A DNA stretch of 64,000 nucleotides, from NCBI GenBank assembly GCA_009193035.1, contig SWDT01000005.1, positions 248,001 to 312,000 of the forward strand. The letters run 5' to 3'. Shown here piece by piece: positions 23,336 to 35,300 of this stretch (its first letter is position 1; each line of letters begins with the position of its first letter). The position numbers and the translations under genes are program-made. Under the pieces are notes generated by a model. That model had not been told where the DNA came from. It did not search any database and saw only the letters and a program-made list of their open reading frames with translations. Source of the DNA: Halicephalobus mephisto. Lineage: Eukaryota > Nematoda > Chromadorea > Rhabditida > Panagrolaimidae.

Positions 23336-26300
23336 TTAAGTGACAATAAAAGAATCCAAAAATTCAGTATAACTTTGTTGTACAATGTACTTTTTTGAAA
23401 ACTCTTGAATCGCAAGTTTTCTTCTGGAAGAGGTATTCTGGAAGTTGTCCACTTCGAAGCACTTTCTCCTAGCAATACTGCTTACTGTTTGTTTCAATAA
23501 CAATGGCAGAGCTCCAAGAGACACCACAACCCCATCAGCAAGGGGTCCTGGTTGTCCATATTTAGTCCATACCCCGTCCACATGAACTCTGACCAATTCA
23601 GGTTCTGTCAAATGAAGATAAATAATCACATGATCAGGTTTGACACTAGAGTATCTGGATCCATCTTCAGTAACTTCAAAAAGTTTCTCATACGGAAAAT
23701 GATACATATCTTCAATTCTTTCCAACCAAACAACAAAAACTCTTTGATCGATATTTCTTTTCGGGGTTTTTTCTGATGAAGAATTAATTCTTGTCATAGT
23801 TGAACTAGTATCACTATTTACTGTAGAAGTTCTATTTGTTTTTACAGTATAATTCGGAGATGTTCCAGAAACCATTGAATTTTGAGAAACATCACTTTTT
23901 CTTGATTGTTGTTGAGAACTTGTTTCTGATGTTGGAGATGATCCTCTTACTAAAAAAAAAAATAAATAAAAATAATAAAAATTCGAAAAAAAAGGGGGAA
24001 TAAATAGACAAAGAATCACAACATTCACAAATTTCACAAACTCACAAGACTTAGAAACAGAATCTGTATTTAATAATTTGTCTCCAAACGAACATTCTAC
24101 TTTATCATCTGGATCTGGAGTTTTTGTTCTTCGAAAAAGATTCTTCAAATACGACAGAGAATAAGTGCCAGAAGCAGGGGATGGTGTTTTTGCTAAAGCT
24201 CTCAAATCAAATACGTTATTATTCACAAACTGAGGATCCAAAGAAAAATCCGGATTTGGTGAAACAGATTGTTGTCTTGATAATTGATTTTTAACAAAAA
24301 TTCTTGGAGAAGTTTTTTGTGATGAAATTTCATTAACAGCTGTAGATACAGATAAACAACGACGAACATGAGGTGAATGTCCAGAATACGTAATTTTACA
24401 TTCAATTGGATATTCTTTTATATTATTATTATCTTCGATAATTTTCTCATTAAGTGAATGAGTTACTGTAAGGTGCCCTTGTTTCCTCAACTGATGCCAT
24501 GTTGGGTGATGTGCTGCCGGTGGCATTTGATAACAACCTAAGAAGCAACACAAACAATAAGCAAAAAGAAAAAAGCCAGAAAAAAAATCCCAAACATATT
24601 TAAAAAACAAAAATCCCAAACATATTTAAAAAACAAAAAAACCAAACCTTGAGGAGTTCCAAAAGCAGAATCGTCTTCAAAAGCACTGTCAGTCACAGAT
24701 TCAGGTCCACGAGGTTTAACAACCGAAAATTTCGGTTCTTTAGTCATTACCCCAGTAATCATATTCTGCAATCTCGGAGATCTCTCACTGTAGAGGACAA
24801 AAGCCACTTCCAGAAGGTTATCAGCCCACCAGAGGCAGTGGGTGATTCCATCAAGAATGTATCTGTCGCTTCTGCCAGATTCTACCGGTTCTAAATACAT
24901 TATAACCACATTATTATAAAAATTAAAAATTCCACAAAACTATTTTTATGTGAATTTTTTTAATTACTTAAGATTACAATAAAAAAACGCAAATAAAGAC
25001 AGAGCGAGTGGATTTGTCAGATTTGTTTTTTCTAACCGTCGCAAAGTTCGCGCTCTTCACGCGGGAATTCAAATCGCAAAATTGTATAAAATCAAAAATC
25101 CACATTTTTCACGAAACTGTTTTGATACAAATTTACAGGATTATCCTAAATACCAAAAAAGAACAAATTTACTTTTGCAAAACTTTTTCAAATTTATTTT
25201 TTCTTATTTTTACAAAGAAATTTCTTTTCTACACAAGAATTCAAATTACAAAAATTCAAAAATATATATTTTTATAAAATTTTTTAAATATAAATTTCTA
25301 AGATTACTGTAAATATAAAAAAAATTAATTTTCATAAAAAATTAATGAAATTTCTTCATTTTTACGCGGGAATTCAAAAATATATATTTTTATAAAATTT
25401 TTTAAATAAAAATTTCTAAGATTACTGTAAATAATCAAAAGAAATTAATTTTTATAAAAAAATTTTTAAATTTATAAATTTTTTTCTGTGCAAAAATTTA
25501 GAAAATTTTTTAAAATTATATTTTAAAATTATATTTATTAAACTCACTTCTGTTACTTGAAAAAGCTGTTGCCCAATGTCCAGTCCAATATGGATGATTT
25601 GAAACTTCTACACAATCACCAATTTCATTTAAAAATTTACAAAATTCAGGAGTTGTTTCATCCAAATATAATGAATTTTCTAATATATCATTTGCATTTT
25701 TTTGTCCATCTTTAACGTAGAAAACTCCAACTGTTTGAATTATTCTTACATGAGTTCTATCTACAATTTGATGAAGATCTTTGTAAAATTCATCTGAATT
25801 TTCTGAATTTAAAGGTTGAATAACAGAATTAAATGAATTTCCATTAATAAATCCCAAATCATATAAAAAATTCCTTATACTGTTAACTTTCGAAACTGGA
25901 TTTTGAGGTTTCAATTGCTGAGTTAAAAGAGCTCCAAGACTGGATTGAATCCAAACATTCTGAGAATCCCTATGTCCTGAGGCACTTCCACCACCTTGTT
26001 CAAGTCTATTTTTAATCGATTCCAATTTCGATGTAATTTCCAAAGTTTCAAATGGTATTTCAACAGGAGGAAAACCAGAATCCAATTTACAGTAAGATTT
26101 ATCAAAACCTTGTGGAAATTCAAATTGTTTAATTCCTTCATTTTCAAAATTTGAATCAATTGAAAATTTTCCATTATTTCCAATTTTTAATTGTTTTTTT
26201 CCATCTAAAAATTCTAATGATGTTCCACCAGGAGAATTATCTAATTGATAATTTGATTCATTTTTTTCTAATAATGATGATTTTAATTCAAATATTGTAC

Positions 26301-29300
26301 AATTTGCCAAAGAATATGGAGTTCTTGTAACAACTATAACCGCAGCAGATCCATGTGAAATATCCAAAATATGACTTGCTTCATGAATACTTATAATTAT
26401 AGATTGATTTAAAATAAAATGTCGAAATTTTGTTTTATCTATTAATTTTGAACCATATTTATATAAAATTATTTTTTCATCAATTATATTTTCTGAATTT
26501 TCATCAAAATTTAATAAAATATTCATTAAATTTTCAGCTGCATCTCTTACACGAAGACTTGCCGGTTTATGTTCATTTAAAGATAAATTTTTTCCACCTG
26601 TTAATCCAAATTCAATAACTTCAGCAACAGTCGCTAAACAACTTTCAATTTCAGCCAATTTCGGAGCAGTTGTTAACCAAATTCCAATAGACCAATAAGC
26701 CGCAACAACAGATGAATGAAGATCTCTTGAATGATACATAGGTGGTTTTTTTAATTGTACATCTATAAATCTACATAAAGATGCCACAATTAACGATCCA
26801 GTTGACATTTCATCATTATAAAACAAAATAGATATTGGAAGATTAGATAATGAATTTAAACAATCCAATGCTGCTAAACAACTCATTAATTCGCTTGTCC
26901 ATTGAGATTTACAAATATTATCACATATAGCCGAAACTACTGCTTTCAAAGCCGATACTGCAAAAAATCTTTCTTCATCATCTCCAATATTTAATTTTCT
27001 TCTATTAGATACAGTATCCAAATCATGTCTGCACGATTCCAAACAAAAAATCGCACATGTACTTAATGCTAAATGTAAATTAGTTGAATCTGTTTCATTT
27101 CTTAATGTATGTACTAAACATTTCAAAATTCTTTGTCGAAGATCTAAATATGTTGGTTTTTGTTCAAGTAAATTTGTTCCATTTTGACTTAATTTAAATC
27201 CATCATCATCCAATATCCATGAATTCGAAAAAACATTTGGCCAAGCCACAATAGACGCTAATGATTGAATACATGTATGTCTCATTTCAATTTCTTGAAC
27301 ACTTGGATGTAATCTAACTTTCATCGATTCAGTCAAAACAATATCCACAGCCATTAAATAATTAGGTAATAATATTTCCACACCTTTTAAACCAAGTTTA
27401 AATAATTCAGTACCGTAATATATAATTGAACAAAGAGATAATCTTTCTCTTTCAATCAAACCTTTATGCATAATCAAATAAAATTTAGCCAAATTATCCG
27501 AATTTAATTCTTCTGATGACGATTTTTCACACACAATTTTACACAATGCCCCTAGGGCAGCTGCTCTTCCTGCTGCAATTCCATCCATTTGTGGAAAATC
27601 TACAAAATTATTCGTACAATTAGGAATCAACGAATATTCACTCGACGAAGTCGTACTTTGAGCTGAAATACGTCAATATTAATTTTAATATTTGCATAAT
27701 CGTCAAAAATTATTTCTAAAATATTTACCAAATGATCTCCGAGTGACCTTGTCACTCGAATTCGGCAAAGAATCAAAATCTATCGAACTCATTGATCGTT
27801 GACTAATTTCATCTAAAATTTTAATGTTTAAAAATAACGTTACTTAAAATCAATAGGTCAATAATCTCAATGACACTTGGTCGAAAACTTTCACAAAAGC
27901 CAGTTTGGACACTCCGTTTAAGCGAGAAAAGAGGAAAACTGCGTCAAAGTCGCTGTTCAACGAACCTTTGACGTGGAATTGATTTTGATTCAAATCCGAA
28001 ATAGCGCAAGCTGGTCAAGCAATTTCTCTACTAAAATATCATTTTTAAAATCAAAAATAAATATTCTTCCAAAATCGTTTCCAAGTCCTAAAAATAACAT
28101 TTAAATTTCAGATAAAAATTCCATAATTGATTGTACATAATCAAAAAATTCTAAATTTAAAAAAATTACAAAACTAAAAATCTTACAAAAATTAAAAAAT
28201 TCATTCTTATGTTAAAATAAAAATTTAAAAAATAATAATTTTGATGTAAATTTTTTAAAATTCAAATTAATTTAATTTTGACTTTCCTCAATTTCGTAAT
28301 TATTATTTTTTAAAATTAAAATTAATATTTTTACGAAATATTCTCGACATGAGTTTGAAAAAAATCAAATTATAATTCTGATTCTGCGCGATTTCGTAAT
28401 TTTCTCATTTTTCAATTTTTTGAAACATATCTTACTTAAATAAGTTTAATAATTCTTAGATTACGGTTATACAAAACACAAAACCTTCCATCTACCTTAG
28501 GTAATTTATATTCATATATCAAATTTTCAAAAAAATTTTTTTAAATTTAAAAAAAATCAAAAAAAAACAAAAACTGAGTTACTCTGATTGTGATCCAAAT
28601 CATTTAGAGTACTATTTTTAAAAAATGTCAATCATTTTAAAAAATACAATTTTTATCCAAAAACTGGTTGACAAATGACTATTGAATCCAGCCATAGTTC
28701 ACCGTCAATCGATCCAGAAGTTGTTTGTTCTATTATGTTCAGCAGTCTTTCATCAAAGAGGAAAGCAAACAAGATATTATTGAAATAAAAAATTTCGAGA
28801 GAATTTAAAATGTAATTCTAATCCTATTTAAATCTTATTTAAAAAATTAAAAATACCAATTTTAAACCAAAATTCAAGAATTTTAAAGTTTTATTTTTGA
28901 TTTTTATAAATTTAAAAGTCAAAAAATAAAATTTATGAAAAATTTTTTAATTTAAAAAAAACCAAAATTTTTTAAATTTTAAAGTACAAATTTTTTTTAA
29001 TTTAAAAAAAACCAAAATTTTTTAAATTTTAAAGTACAAATTTTTTTTAATTTAAAAAAAAAGTAAAATTTTTAAAAATCACAAATAAAAATAAAATTTA
29101 GAATAATTATTTTTCAAAAACCTATTATTGTTGAATTATTTTGAATAAATTCGACCTTGAAATCCGACAAAAATGGATTAAACAAATAAAACCAACCTTC
29201 TTGAATCTTCTTTATTTGGGCTGATTGTAGGGCGGCATCCGATAAATAATACAAAAAAACTTCCAACATCGAATTCGAAGATAAATGTTCCGATAATTTT

Positions 29301-31621
29301 CTAAATTTTTTAAACTTGTTTGATTTCATATAATGATATATATATTGTCCCAATTTCGGTTTTGGTAATTCAGGAAAATTAAAATCTTCTGATGTTACTG
29401 TAGAAGATCCATATTCTTTTATATTATTTAATTGCAAATTTCCCGATCTTCCTGACGATCTTTGAGTTGTTTGACGACTTGATTGAATTCCTAATGTATT
29501 TTTCCTTCCAATTGAATTACCAGAATTCGATTGTTGAATAATTCCAGAATCCGTATTTCCACTTCCAGAAGACATATTACTCGGTCTTTGATGTTGATAA
29601 CTTCTGTTCCATTCATCTTGAAATTCTTTACAATTTTCAATCCAAAATTTCGTCATTTCTTCTGATTCATGAAAATCCATCGAAACATCCAAATCACCGT
29701 AAAATACGTCAATCAATCTCGAGTATGTCAAACAACACAAATAAAAACTAAATGAAAGTTGTTCTTTATGATCTGAAATTTCACACGCCAGAATTTTAGC
29801 CGGATTTCCAATTAAATTAAAAAATCTGAACCAAGTATCTCCAAATTCCTTCGATTCAATCATTTTTGGATTTGTCGAAATAAATTTTGTTAAATTTTCT
29901 AAAAAATCCAAATAATTAAAATTTTTAATTTTTCAAAATTACCGTAATTTTCATTTTTGAGAGTTTTCTTAATCAATAAAGCACTCATGGGTAAAATTTT
30001 CTTCCCCCATTGCTCAATTAGAGAACTATGAACTGTCCATCTCAAGGATAAATTCGTAAACGTTTTCCAGTAAGAAAGCGACGGGATAAACTCTAAGAGA
30101 GATGCATTAGTCCAGCAATCAAATAAGGTTCCCAAAAGTTCCGAAGAAATATGACTGTGATATTCATCTGAAAAAATTTTTAAATTTTAAATTTTAAATT
30201 TTTAAATTTTCAAAATTATTAAATTTTTAAATTTTTAAATTATTAAATTTCCAAATTATTAAATTTTCAAAATTATTTCAAAAGGAAATTTTTAGAAAAT
30301 TTCAGAAATCAAAGTGGTTTAAATTTTTTGACATTTCATAATCAACAATACTATTATAAAAATAAAAAAATTTTGCAAAGCAGTCCTGACCTGAATTTTC
30401 AGAAATCGTTAAAATTTAAAAATTCTAATTTTTTAAATAATTATTTCGTAATCAATAAAAATATAAGAATTATATGTGGAAATAACCACGAAACGATCTC
30501 AACACGAATTTTTTAAAAATTCTAAAATTAAAATAACTTTCAATTTTAATTTTTCTAGTTATTTCTTAATCGATAATAATATTATAAAAACCATGTTAAA
30601 ATTACTACAAAATAGTCTCAACACGAACTTTTTTAAAAATTCTAAAATTAAAATAACTTTCAATTTTAATTTTTCTAGTTATTTCGTAATCAATAATAAT
30701 ATTATAAAAACCATGTTAAAATTACTACAAAATAGTCTCAACACGAACTTTTTAAAAATTCTAAAATTAAAATAACTTTAAATTTTAATTTTTCTAGTTA
30801 TTTCTTAATCAATTTCCACAAATTCATTCTACCTGAAAAAAAACTTCTATATTAGGACCAAATAGACTACCAAACCCCCTCTACCTCGGGGATTAATATT
30901 CATATATCAAACTACTAACAAATATCCAGAGCCTCTGACACCCAAGTACCCCTTCAAAAAATTCCTTCCTTATATCACTTCCATTTTTTATCTTTTCCAA
31001 ACTTACCAATGACGTTCGGATCATCCAACATTTGCGAATTTACTGCCAAAAGAAAAAGAATCAATTTCGACCAACATTCGTCTTTGAATTCGTCGATTAT
31101 CTTCATGCTCAAATTTCTCAATGCCGTCAAAATTGCTTTCATTTCTGTTGCTTGCTTAATTCCCACGTTTTCCGAATCAGAAGCTTCTCTCGGAACAAAT
31201 ACTAGTCTCATTGCCTCTAGCATTCTCCGAAAATACCTGTCTGGATGATCCTTCAACGGTTGAGGACAAGCATGATGAACATTCGTCGTCAAAGCAGTCG
31301 ACCAAGTCAGATAAATCCTCACTGCAGAATGAATCGTTTCATAATCTCTTTGATTTGCAAATGACAACGAAAACGAATGATTTACAATTTGCATCATCCA
31401 TTCTAGTTCTTGTTCATTCGAAATTTTACTCGGTTGAGGTTTATCCAAAGATTCCACGAGTTCTTTTATCAGTAAATGAGCCACAGAATCACTTGCATCT
31501 CTAAAATTGAAAATTCATATATCAATTTTTATTTTTTTCAAACTTACGCAGAGAATCTCGACAGAATCCCTTTTCTGACATCTGTGAACTCCAGAAGCGG
31601 CCAATCCTCGTACATTTCCAT
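23336..31621 (-). CDS. hgap-2: Ral GTPase-activating protein beta subunit (RALGAPB)
   Basis: Nine exons in consistent phase give 1705 aa: 31621-31548, 31500-31007, 30167-29943, 29898-29122, 27812-27729, 27662-25548, 24890-24648, 24537-24046, 23949-23336. Segments align by eye with RALGAPB along the whole length: WTVHSSLIEQWGKKI, TWFRFFNLIGNP, AAALGALCKIVC, HPYWTGHWATAF, NLLEVAFVLYSE, VFVVWLERIEDM and PLADGVVVSLGALPLLL. The last third corresponds to the Rap/Ran-GAP-like domain. In animals the beta subunit pairs with a catalytic alpha subunit (hgap-1 in worms) to switch off Ral GTPases, downstream of AKT and upstream of exocyst and mTORC1 signalling. Exon 6 is strongly A/T-biased in codon use. 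The exon 4 donor (G/GTTTTTG) is weak. An acceptor-like CGTCTTCAG lies 29 nt before the ATG. Confidence 0.95.
24891..25547. other. hgap-2 intron with one dispersed repeat copy
   Basis: Positions 24995-25075 carry one copy of the CTCGCTC/GGCAAATCTGG-type repeat (GAGCGAGTGG ... CGCGGGAATTC). The rest consists of A/T-rich duplications of AATATATATTTTTATAAA. No exon was seen. Confidence 0.55.
27813..29121. other. Long hgap-2 intron with two coding-like islands and repeats
   Basis: Two islands of higher complexity stand out: 27840-28030 and 28670-28820. Each contains a short plus-strand frame (starting MTLGRKLSQK and MTIESSHSSP, 33 and 37 codons). The second island is also open on the minus strand for about 55 codons ending QPVFG, with no ATG. 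The exons on either side already join in phase without them. A 220-bp repeat (28304-28527) and a 60-bp direct repeat (28947-29060) complete the intron. Confidence 0.4.
28304..28527. repeat. Direct duplication, copy 1
   Basis: This block is almost identical to 31915-32130 in the same orientation, including AATATTTTTACGAAATATT, TTCTGCGCGATTTCG and AAACACAAAACCTTCC. The near identity of mostly A/T-rich intronic DNA suggests a recent copy. Confidence 0.75.
30168..31006. repeat. hgap-2 intron with 120-bp tandem array
   Basis: Positions 30470-30815 hold nearly three copies of a 120-bp unit (AATAGTCTCAACACGAAC, TTTCTAGTTATTTC). The rest is A/T-rich, ending in a block with CTACCTCGGGGATTAATATT related to the block at 33060-33150. 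Confidence 0.65.
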
Positions 31622-32377
31622 GTTAGTTATTTCGATTTCCCCAGTTCTGAAGACGTTTTAAAAGTACATTTTTCAATTTTTGTCTGAAAAAAATTATATT
31701 ATAAAAACCAAAAATTTCGCGAAAATGATTTTGATGAAAATTTTCGCAGTAACTTATGTGACGGTTTTAGGTAATTATTTCTTAATTTCGTAATTCATAA
31801 AAATTAATAATGAATATTGTTTAGGAATGGTCTCGATGCGAATTTTCAAAGTTGTTCGAAATTAAAGTAGGCTACGTGATGACTACAATTTCGCGTGACG
31901 ATTTCGTGATCATTATTTTTTAAAATTAAAATTAATATTTTTACGAAATATTTTCGACATGAGTTTGAAAAAAATCAGATTATAATTCTGATTCTGCGCG
32001 ATTTCGTAATTTTCTCATTTTTCAATTTTTTGAAACATATCCTACTTATTAAGTTTAATAATTCTTAGATTACGGTTATACAAAACACAAAATCTTCCAT
32101 CTACCTTAGGTAATTTATATTCATATATCAAATTTCTCTAAATATCCAGAAAACTCCAAAAAACTTCTTTCAATGACTGGTTGCTATGTTTATATACAAA
32201 AAAAGCAAAAAAAAATTTTTCATCGATGAGAAAAATTCTGACTCATCCATCAACCACAAGCTATTTTAAGAATTTTCATCGATAACAAAATGCCGGCAAA
32301 AAACCGTTTTTAAAGTATTTCTAAAATTTAAAATTTATTTATTTTATTATGTACAATTTCTTCAACAATAAAGAATT
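31622..32377. other. Spacer between the Polyhomeotic-like gene and hgap-2
   Basis: This 756-bp spacer contains diverged copies of the GTCTCGATGCGAATTTTC family and copy 2 of the direct duplication (31915-32130). A minus-strand AATAAA (32343-32348) serves the upstream Polyhomeotic-like gene. No additional gene was seen. Confidence 0.6.
31915..32130. repeat. Direct duplication, copy 2
   Basis: Partner of 28304-28527, 3.6 kb away. Differences are few: single substitutions and a small indel near CTACTTATTAAG. Confidence 0.75.
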
Positions 32378-35300
32378 TTATATTTTTTTGCAAACAGTTT
32401 TTAGCCACTCAATGGCTTTCATAATTTTCAAAGCGGGTCCAAGTTTCATCTGTAAAGTATTTTTTAAAGCATCAGCTTCTAAAATCAACAACGATTCTCC
32501 ATCAATTTCCTCTTGTTTGAAAGCATCACCATATGCAGTGGAATTCGTGATGCAGTTCACAAAAGTCGCGACTTCATCTAGTCCCCAATTCGGGGCTTCA
32601 GAAGCGTCCAAACCAGCTTGTTCCAAGGCTTTCGTGTGATCAGGAGTATTGGATGAAGCCGGAGGGGGTTGGAGGGTACTTGGAGACGGTGCTGATCCTA
32701 TGGACTCTCTTGTAGGGGATTTCATGTAAATTTTAACAGTCGGGGATTTAATTGTTGAAGAACTAGGAATGCTCATTTCTACTAAATCATCCGTCGACAA
32801 TCTGAAATTTAATCATTATCAAACTATTGCAAAAAATCATATATGAATTTTCCCCAAAATCGTCTCGATACAAATGTTTAAAGTTTTTATAAAAAGTAAT
32901 AGCCTAAAATTCCGATTTTGCGCGACAATGATTTAATAACATAAAAAACCATATATGAATTTTTTACGAAATTATTTCAGGACGAATTTCTAAGATTCTA
33001 AAAACCAAAGAAACTTTAAATTTTAATCTTACGTGACAATTTCGAGATCGATATTTTGAAACTAGTCTTCTTAGGTCTAGAAACTTCTGGACCACGATAT
33101 ACGAGGTACAAAACCTTCTGTCTACCCTCTAAGGTTAATTTTCATATATGAAAATATTAATAAACGTCCTAGAAATCACATTTAACACGCAAACAATCCT
33201 CCAAAAAACAGGCTGTCTTTTTTATATAAAATAGTTCCCAAACTTACCTCATTTTCATTTTTTTCGGGCTATCGTAACTATCGTTCAGACTAGAATCTAG
33301 AGAATCAAATCCTCTTTTGCTTGTTTTGCTCCGTCTTGCTTGTTTATACAGCTTTCTGCATTCTTTGCTGCAATACTGTACATATTTACTGTTTCTTCTG
33401 CCGAGTTCAGCAAAGCTCTTCTGGCAATTCAAGCAGAGCTCTTCATTCAGCTCAACAAAATGATGTCCTAATTTAGATGATGGAGATCCTCCATCCACTA
33501 GCATATCCGGAGAATCCCTTTCTTGATAATCAGGGATTTGAGTAGGCCGAAGAGAAGATTGCTGTTTTTGGATTTCTTTTGCGTATTCTTGAGGAGATGT
33601 CGTCTGAAAAAACAAATCACATAATTATAAAAAACAAAATGAAATTTAAAAAAATAAAACAAATTTTTATAAAAAAAGCGCGAGCAAAAGCAACTAGTTG
33701 TTTCAGTTGTAAATTGCCAGATTTACCATTTTCTCTACTTGCAGAACTCTCAAAAAAAAGCAAGTCGGTTTCTGTAAAAAATACCAGATTTACCATTTTT
33801 CTACTTTCATTCGCTCTTGCGCGGGAATTCAAATCATAATATTAAAAAAATAAAAAATTCACTTTTTACAAAATTATTTCGACAAGATTTTCAACATTAT
33901 TTAAAAATTATAAAAATAGCAACTAAATTTCTGCAAAAAAGTATTATTTTAAAAACTTTCGCTTATTTTACACAAAAAATCTAAAATTAAATCATTTTTT
34001 TACTTTTAAAACGTTTGTTTTACAAATACTTTTAACATCTATTTGATCAAAGATAGTCTAAAAGTAAAAATCAAGATTACATCTCTACCAACCTTGAACG
34101 GAGTTTTACCGGGACCGAAGTCCATCTGCAACAACTGCGCAAGTTCCCGATTCTGTCTTGTTGACGGAGGTCGTTCCGTTGAATTCGGCGATTTGAGGGA
34201 TTTTACTGAAGAAGATCTTCGAGATTCCTTTTGAATAGATGCTGATCTTCTCCCTCGTGTCATTGACGAAGAAGGAGAAGCAACCGAAAACTGTTTAGAT
34301 GGGGAACTCGGAGCCGATTCTTCTTTCGCTAAAATTTCAAAAATCAAAAAAATTCAAAAATAAAAAAATAAAAAAATCAAAAAAATTCAAAACTTTAAAC
34401 AAAAAAATTCCAAAAATTTTAAACAAAAAAAAAACAAAATCTTTGGAAATTTCAAAGATTAAATAAAATTTAAAACTTACAAAGCTTAGATTTTCTTTTT
34501 TGAACTCCTGCTTCTTCCTGTGCTTTTTTGAGAACTTCCAAAGGTTCGATTTGAGTTTTGTCGACTTCGAACGGCGTGTCAGATTCCTGAAAAAAATTCA
34601 ATTTCATTATTTTTAAACATTTTGTTTTATTTCATAAATTATTGAATAAATACTGAAGATTTATGTTTAATTTTTGCTGATTATTCTTTTAAAAATAAAA
34701 AAATTCATATATCAAACATGAAAAAATTAGAATCGAATTTTTTTCAGCTGAACTTTTGATTATTTACGATCGTTTATTTTTTCACTATTTTCAATAATTT
34801 TTTTCTGTAATTAATAATATTTTTACACTAATTATAATTTTTAATTGATTTAAAAAAACAAATTGCTTCATTGTCAGGTAAATTTCCAAAGTTCCATGTC
34901 AAAATCTTTTGTTTTCTTCAATTTAACTTATTTCAATCATTTTTTGTCATTAGGACTCTTTACTACTCTCATTACACTTAACTAATTAGTTTTCAAAGAA
35001 AACCAAAAAAAACTAAAAACTAAAAAAAACAAAGAAACTATTAAAATCAAAGAAATTATTAAAATTAAAAAATGCAATCCTAAATTTGCAAAAATTCCTA
35101 GATTACCTTATTTTAGAAATACTTTTAATAAAATTTCATTCTCAATCTACTCCCAAAAAATTGCAAATTGACATATGGAATATTTTTTAAAATTGATTAG
35201 ATATATTTTTAGCTATTTTAGACTAAATTATGAAATAATTGAATTTGCGAAAAATCAAATTACACATACCTCGATGACAAATCCATCTACTACATGTCTA

